Origin: Halorhabdus sp. CBA1104
GTDB lineage: Archaea > Halobacteriota > Halobacteria > Halobacteriales > Haloarculaceae
Assembly: GCF_009690625.1 (NCBI RefSeq)
Contig: NZ_CP033878.1
Location: 496,001-560,000, forward strand
Direction: 5' to 3'
Length of the DNA: 64,000 nt
The notes under the pieces are model-generated. The model did not search any database. It was given only the letters and a program-made list of their open reading frames with translations, and had not been told where the DNA came from. Shown one piece after another: positions 59,813 through 64,000 of this stretch (its first letter is position 1; each line of letters begins with the position of its first letter). A program made the translations under genes and the position numbers.

Positions 59813-60694
59813 TCACTCGGCCTCCCCGTGCGTGTAGCCACGGTCGGGCAGTGAGTCACCTGCGAGTGTCACACTCTTGTCCGCCGTGACGTGACCGATC
59901 GGCGTCAGCCGAACTGGCGAGGCTTCGCGGGCCGCAGCGACCTCTTCCGGCTCGATCGCACAGACGAGTTCGAAATCTTCACCGAAGAACACGCCCAGTT
60001 CCTGACGCTCTGTCTCGTCGGCCGCCACCTCTTCGACCACATCGTCGATCGGCAACGGCGAGTCGATAGCGATCCCGACGTCGCTCGCTTCGGCGAGTTG
60101 ATGCAGCGAGCGGGCGAGCCCGTCGCTGGAATCCATCATCGCCGTTGCGTACTGACCGAGAACACGACCAGCAGCAACTCGGGGCACAAACTGGAAGAGA
60201 TCGTTGCCGCGATCGGCTTCTCCGTCGGCGAACAACGCGAGTGCGCCGGCCGTCCGACCGAGTGTCCCGGTCACACAGACGACGTCACCGGCTTGTGCGC
60301 CCGACCGCAAAACGGGTGTGTCCGTCCGTCCGACCGCAGCCGTTGCCGCCGAGAACTCCGGGTGTTCGTCGAGATCGCCGCCGACGTATTCGCCACCAAC
60401 CGCCTCACAGACGTCGCGTGCGCCATCGACGAAGGCGAGCAATTCCTCGTTTTGCAGAGACGGGGCGGCGTAGACGGCGACCGCGGCGACCGGATCGGCC
60501 CCCATCGCCGCAATATCCGACAGTGACGCGCCGACAGCCCGCCACCCGGCCGTATACCGTGTCGTGCCGGCGGGAAAATCAGTCGACTCGTGGAGCATGT
60601 CGATAGTTACAACCAGATCGTCGACGACTGCTGCGTCGTCACCGACGGGCCCGAGCCGGTCGGCCAGTACCGACAGGGCGGTCCGCTCGTCCAT
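59813..60694 (-). CDS. thiL: Thiamine-monophosphate kinase ThiL
   Basis: A 293-residue ATP-dependent kinase making thiamine diphosphate. Motifs: GDDAAVVDDLVVTIDMLHES (metal/ATP loop), SDIAAMGADPVAAVAVYAAP, VGGEYVGGDLDEHPEFS, VCVTGTLGRTAGAL, MMDSSDGLARSLHQLAEAS (D-S-S-D-G-L) and the C-terminal PIGHVTAD. The ATG at 60694 gives the conserved opening (MDERTALSVLADRLG); in-frame sequence further upstream is not conserved. Diverges from the flippase-like gene. Confidence 0.9.
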   Translation of the reverse strand: MDERTALSVLADRLGPVGDDAAVVDDLVVTIDMLHESTDFPAGTTRYTAGWRAVGASLSDIAAMGADPVAAVAVYAAPSLQNEELLAFVDGARDVCEAVGGEYVGGDLDEHPEFSAATAAVGRTDTPVLRSGAQAGDVVCVTGTLGRTAGALALFADGEADRGNDLFQFVPRVAAGRVLGQYATAMMDSSDGLARSLHQLAEASDVGIAIDSPLPIDDVVEEVAADETERQELGVFFGEDFELVCAIEPEEVAAAREASPVRLTPIGHVTADKSVTLAGDSLPDRGYTHGEAE

Positions 60695-60822
60695 ACCTGC
60701 GGTTCGGTTCGGTGGTATTAACACCCGACGATGACGGGTGAGACGAACGTGGCGCTTGCCACACGCCAACAGCGCTGCGGGTTTCGGTGGGTTCAAGCCG
60801 ACGGTGACCCAGGGACACGGAC

Positions 60823-61851
60823 ATGGAGGCCGATCGCCAGACGACGATCGCCGGGTTCGCAGGTGCCGGTATCGTGCTGGCAATCCTGTTCTGGGTCGTC
60901 GGGATCGGAGAGATGACTGCAATACTCGGGCGCTCGGACCCCTACGCCCTGATTGGTGTCGTCGCGTTTTCGGCGTGCTGGATGATCTGCTGGGGGCTGT
61001 CGATGCATACCGTCCTCGGAGCGATCGGCGCACCTGTCGGCCGACCGACGGCGGTGCTTGCGTTCAGCGCGTCGATGTTCACGAACGCGATCACACCGTT
61101 CGGGCAGGCAGGTGGGGAACCGATCGCGGCACTGCTCATTTCCGAAGCCGCCGACAGCGACTACGAGACCGGACTGGCAGCGATCGCCAGCGTCGACACC
61201 TTACACTTCGTGCCGTCGATCGGTCTCGCAACCGTCGGGCTAGGCGCGACCGTCGTGCAGTCGGTGGCACTAACGCAGAACATGTATTTCGCCGGATTCG
61301 CTGTGGCATTGCTTGGCAGTGTCTTCCTCGTTGGCGTCCTGCTCGGGTGGTTGTATCGGCAGAAAATCGAACGTGTCGTCGTGCGTGCATTCACGCCGCT
61401 CATTCGACGAGTTGGGGCCGCAATCCCGATATTCGAACCGCCTACGAAAGCCGATATTGAGGCGAGTATCGAGGGGTTCTTCTCGTCGATCGATCGTGTG
61501 GCGACGAGTCGACGAGCACTTCTGTTGGCCTCGTTGTTCTCTCTGATCGGCTGGCTGTCGTTGTCGGTCGCGTTGTGGCTGTCGCTGCTGGCGATCGGCT
61601 ACACCGTCCCGTTCGTCGCTGCGCTGGTCGTCGTCCCCGTCGGAAGTATCGCAGCCGTCACACCGTTGCCGGGTGGGCTTGGTGGGATCGAAGCGGCGTT
61701 TATCGGACTCACGATCTCGACGACGAGCGTCGCCGCGTCCGTGGCCGCTGCCGGCGTCGTGATCTATCGAGTGGCGACCTACTGGCTACCGTTGCTCGTC
61801 GGTGGGAGTTCTGCTGCGGTTCTGGGCGCCCGGCGGCGACAGTCAGACTGA
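60823..61851 (+). CDS. UPF0104/AglD-like flippase-type membrane protein
   Basis: A 342-residue protein with about eight membrane helices of the lysylphosphatidylglycerol-synthase transmembrane family (DUF2418/UPF0104-like). Conserved parts: ACWMICWGLSMHTVLGAIGA, SMFTNAITPFGQAGGEPIAA (typical N/T-P-x-x-x-x-G), VVPVGSIAAVTPLPGGLGGI (P-G-G-L-G), and EAAFIGLTISTTSVAAS. Relatives translocate or modify lipid-linked sugars or lipids in the membrane; the archaeal substrate is unknown. ATG 60823 is the natural start ahead of the first helix. Confidence 0.8.
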   Translation: MEADRQTTIAGFAGAGIVLAILFWVVGIGEMTAILGRSDPYALIGVVAFSACWMICWGLSMHTVLGAIGAPVGRPTAVLAFSASMFTNAITPFGQAGGEPIAALLISEAADSDYETGLAAIASVDTLHFVPSIGLATVGLGATVVQSVALTQNMYFAGFAVALLGSVFLVGVLLGWLYRQKIERVVVRAFTPLIRRVGAAIPIFEPPTKADIEASIEGFFSSIDRVATSRRALLLASLFSLIGWLSLSVALWLSLLAIGYTVPFVAALVVVPVGSIAAVTPLPGGLGGIEAAFIGLTISTTSVAASVAAAGVVIYRVATYWLPLLVGGSSAAVLGARRRQSD

Positions 61852-61925
61852 CTCGACAGTGTTCGTGGCAACCGTCGCTCCGCGAGACGATGCGCTTAAA
61901 TGACGCCACGGGGAAGAAGACGGTA

Positions 61926-62387
61926 ATGGCGACACTCTACGACGTTCCGGCCGAAGACCTCATCGAGGCCGTTGCCGAGGAGCTACAGGCAGCAGACCCA
62001 ATCGAAGCCCCCGAGTGGCTCGAGTACACCACGACCGGCACGGGCCGCGAACTGGCCCCCGAACAGGACGACTTTTGGGAGCGCCGCGCTGGCAGCCTCC
62101 TGCGGAAGGTGGCCGTCGACGGGCCTGTCGGCGTCGGCACGCTCGCGACTGCCTACGGTGGCACCAAACAGGGATCGAACCGCTATCAGGTCCGACCGAG
62201 CCAGCAGGCTGATGGCAGCCGCAATATCGTTCGAACGGCTCTTCAGCAGCTCGAGGACGCGGGCTACGTCCTGACTGCTGAGGGTGAAGGGCGACGAATC
62301 ACCGCCGACGGTCGTGCGCTGCTCGACGAGATCGCCGAGGATGTCCTCGAAGACCTCGACGATCCCGCACTCGAACGGTACGCCTGA
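61926..62387 (+). CDS. rps19e: Small-subunit ribosomal protein S19e
   Basis: A 153-residue ribosomal protein shared by archaea and eukaryotes, needed for late 40S/30S assembly. The protein shows the family pattern: [20 protein letters not shown], then [60 protein letters not shown], and [25 protein letters not shown]-like gcttaaat lies at about 61892-61899, 27 bp before the ATG. First gene of a same-strand set with PDCD5 and the PP-loop protein. Confidence 0.95.
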   Translation: MATLYDVPAEDLIEAVAEELQAADPIEAPEWLEYTTTGTGRELAPEQDDFWERRAGSLLRKVAVDGPVGVGTLATAYGGTKQGSNRYQVRPSQQADGSRNIVRTALQQLEDAGYVLTAEGEGRRITADGRALLDEIAEDVLEDLDDPALERYA

Positions 62388-62464
62388 TTACCGTCGCCGA
62401 TCGAGTCGATTCTTCTCGCAGTAGCGTAATCGTTTTGCCCGAGACCCGACAACGTTCGAGCACC

Positions 62465-62821
62465 ATGAGTGGCGAGCCATCCGACGACGAAATGGAACGA
62501 CTCCGAGAGGAGCGAATGGAACAGCTACGTGAGCAAAAAGAGCAACAACAGGGTGGTGACGGCGGCGGCCGCGAAGCTGCCCAACAGCGCGCCGAGGCCC
62601 AGAAGAAAGCAGTCCTCCGCAAACACCTGACCGACGACGCGCGAAAGCGCCTCAACACGCTGAAAATGTCGAAACCCCAGGTCGCCGAGCAAGTCGAGAG
62701 CCAGATCGTCGCGATCGCCCAGAGCGGGCGGATCCAGGGCAAGATCGACGACGAGAAGATGCGCCAGTTGCTAGAAGAGATGACGCCCGATTCGAAGAGT
62801 TTCGACATCAAACGTCGGTAA
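62465..62821 (+). CDS. PDCD5-family DNA-binding protein
   Basis: A 118-residue archaeal homologue of human programmed cell death 5. A charged, Glu/Arg/Gln-rich N-terminal helix ([20 protein letters not shown], then a Gly-rich turn) is followed by the three-helix bundle core: [40 protein letters not shown] and [20 protein letters not shown]. Archaeal members bind nucleic acids or ribosome-related partners; the exact role is undetermined. It sits directly after rps19e, as in many archaea, and its stop overlaps the next ATG by one base. Confidence 0.92.
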   Translation: MSGEPSDDEMERLREERMEQLREQKEQQQGGDGGGREAAQQRAEAQKKAVLRKHLTDDARKRLNTLKMSKPQVAEQVESQIVAIAQSGRIQGKIDDEKMRQLLEEMTPDSKSFDIKRR

Positions 62822-63414
62822 TGGACCTGGCGCTGTGTTTCAGCGGGGGCAAGGATTCGGCCCTGGCCGCGTTGCTCGCAGACCCCTTCTTCGATGTGAC
62901 GCTCGTGACGGCCTCGTTTGGCCTCACTGACGCGACCGCACACGCCCGTGAGGCTGCCAATGCCCTCGGGTTCGACCACGAGACGGTGGGCCTCGAGCGA
63001 GCCATCGCTCAACAAGCGGTCGAACGCATGGTCGAAGACGGCTATCCACGCAACGGTATCCAGCAGGTCCACGAAGCGACTCTCGAAGCGGTAGCCGCGG
63101 CTGGGTACGACGCCATCGGCGACGGGACCCGACGTGACGACCGCGCGCCGACGGTATCGCGACCGTTTGCCCAGAGTCTCGAAGACCGTCACGACGTCGA
63201 GTACGTTGTGCCCCTCGCTGGCTACGGACGGAGCGCCATCGATACTCTCGCGGCCGAGCGGCTGGCAATCGAACAGGGGCCAAGCGACTCGCTGGCCAAA
63301 GGCGATTACGAACACGAACTCCGGACGCTACTGGCAAGCGAACACGGCAACAGTGCCGTCGCTGAGGTCTTTCCGGAACACACCCAGTCCGTCGTCCGGG
63401 GTCGCCGAACGTAA
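62821..63414 (+). CDS. PP-loop ATPase of the COG2117/DUF7411 type
   Basis: A 197-residue protein. N-terminal PP-loop LALCFSGGKDSALAALLADP (pyrophosphate-binding SGGKDS), a following ATASFGLTDATAHAREAA strand, and AGYDAIGDGTRRDDRAPTVS, a conserved family segment with two acidic residues that may bind magnesium. Such N-type ATP pyrophosphatases adenylate a substrate, often tRNA; the small archaeal form is uncharacterised. It overlaps PDCD5 by one base, indicating one transcript with rps19e-PDCD5. Confidence 0.82.
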   Translation: MDLALCFSGGKDSALAALLADPFFDVTLVTASFGLTDATAHAREAANALGFDHETVGLERAIAQQAVERMVEDGYPRNGIQQVHEATLEAVAAAGYDAIGDGTRRDDRAPTVSRPFAQSLEDRHDVEYVVPLAGYGRSAIDTLAAERLAIEQGPSDSLAKGDYEHELRTLLASEHGNSAVAEVFPEHTQSVVRGRRT

Positions 63415-63483
63415 CTCGCCGAATACTGCGACGACGGCTCTCGTCGTCTGCATCGACAGCGACGAGAACCACGATTACCCGCG

Positions 63484-64000
63484 TCAGTCGCCCCCAGGGA
63501 TCGCCCAGTCGCCGGCCGCGATCGTATCGACAGCATCGTCGAGTGTTCGCTCACGACGATCGAGGTGGACGTAGCCCATACCGGTCCGAGCGGCGAACTC
63601 GCGATCGCTGTCACGATCGCCGACGTAGACGTACTTGCCGTCCCCGAGCGCGTCGGCGACGGGTTCGAACATCGCGGTGTCGGGTTTGAGATGGTCCAGT
63701 GCTGCCCGTGAGTGGCCACGGCCGACGGTGACGACGAACTCGCCGGCCAAGTCAGTCGTTTCGAGAAAGGCGTCGACGACGGCCTGTGGCGAGTTGCTCA
63801 CGCAGAACAGCGTTTCGTCCGTTACTCGATCGAGGGCGTCTATATCAGCGTAGGGGCAGATCTCGCCAGTTCTGATCGCCTCGACTTTCGCCTCAGTGTA
63901 GTTGTGAGTGCGGACCTGCCAGAGCCGGTCCGGCTCGACGCCGAACTCGTCGGCGACGGATTCGAGATCCGCCAAAGCGTCGGGATAGAGGCTGCGGCGG
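63484..64000 (-). CDS. HAD-superfamily hydrolase, 5' end beyond the window
   Basis: The frame is open through the right edge, so the N-terminal part with the first HAD aspartate (DxD) is not visible. Seen: a helical cap (SLYPDALADLESVADEFGVE), TLFCVSNSPQAVVDAFLETT (motif II S/T-N), the lysine in DHLKPDTAMFEPVADALG (motif III) and YVYVGDRDSDREFAARTGMG (motif IV GDxxxD). These indicate a phosphatase of the phosphoglycolate-phosphatase-like group. A TTG inside (63975) is not a true start, because conserved-looking coding sequence continues upstream. Confidence 0.8.
   Translation of the reverse strand, partial: RRSLYPDALADLESVADEFGVEPDRLWQVRTHNYTEAKVEAIRTGEICPYADIDALDRVTDETLFCVSNSPQAVVDAFLETTDLAGEFVVTVGRGHSRAALDHLKPDTAMFEPVADALGDGKYVYVGDRDSDREFAARTGMGYVHLDRRERTLDDAVDTIAAGDWAIPGGD

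Overview
The window is a chromosomal stretch of a halophilic archaeon (class Halobacteria). Evidence seen directly: strongly acidic proteins, GC-rich coding DNA, tightly packed genes with ATGA-type overlaps, and TATA-like boxes 24-33 bp upstream of start codons (leaderless transcription). The gene content is also archaeal: aIF2-gamma, RpoE'/Spt4, class I lysyl-tRNA synthetase, NMD3, S19e, PDCD5, archaeosine enzymes and Taw2. I see no rRNA, tRNA, CRISPR array, insertion sequence or phage gene. The organism cannot be named from sequence alone. The group 4 hydrogenase suggests a haloarchaeon able to ferment or grow anaerobically (inference).

Layout. 0-10 kb: purine nucleoside phosphorylase, taw2-nmd3, an SPFH protein, small regulators, an aldo/keto reductase and a family 2 glycosyltransferase. 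10-14 kb: an information-processing operon on the minus strand (eif2g, Fcf1-like PIN protein, rpoE1, spt4, GTP-dependent dephospho-CoA kinase). 14.4-15.7 kb: a lipoprotein next to a decayed GIDE-like membrane protein gene. 16-30 kb: RaSEA, purQ, purS, then a plus-strand operon for a membrane-bound complex I-like [NiFe] hydrogenase (18.2-27.1 kb) with a minus-strand maturation protease gene inside it, then purU, a zinc microprotein and purC. 30-36 kb: a PAS histidine kinase, AAA ATPase, Gfo/Idh/MocA oxidoreductase and MBL-fold hydrolase. 36-41 kb: a DUF5787-like protein, VanZ-like protein, arcS, tgtA and a Nudix hydrolase. 41-50 kb: a DoxX operon, then sufS and sufU enclosing two paralogous PH-like/helical proteins, and a very long PitA-type (Cld/HemQ plus ABM) protein. 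50-59 kb: two tandem PDZ site-2 proteases, lysS (frameshifted), pyrH, a DUF7123 protein, a third M50 protease and a phosphatase/sulfatase-fold protein. 60-64 kb: thiL, a flippase-like membrane protein, rps19e, PDCD5, a PP-loop ATPase and a partial HAD hydrolase.

The standout system is the hydrogenase. The large subunit keeps both CxxC nickel-binding pairs (RICGIC and DPCISC) and a 47-residue tail after CTSR. The small subunit carries CGSCNGC, and there is a two-cluster ferredoxin subunit. The membrane arm has NuoH-, A-, J-, K-, L- and N-like subunits, and a HycI-type endopeptidase is encoded with it. Together they look like an energy-converting, ferredoxin-linked hydrogenase that would evolve (or consume) H2 while moving ions.

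Sequence quality caution. Three genes (lysS, hycI-like, GIDE-like) each read as intact if one base is restored next to a G-rich stretch. Since lysS is normally essential in archaea, at least some of these may be base-calling errors rather than real mutations.
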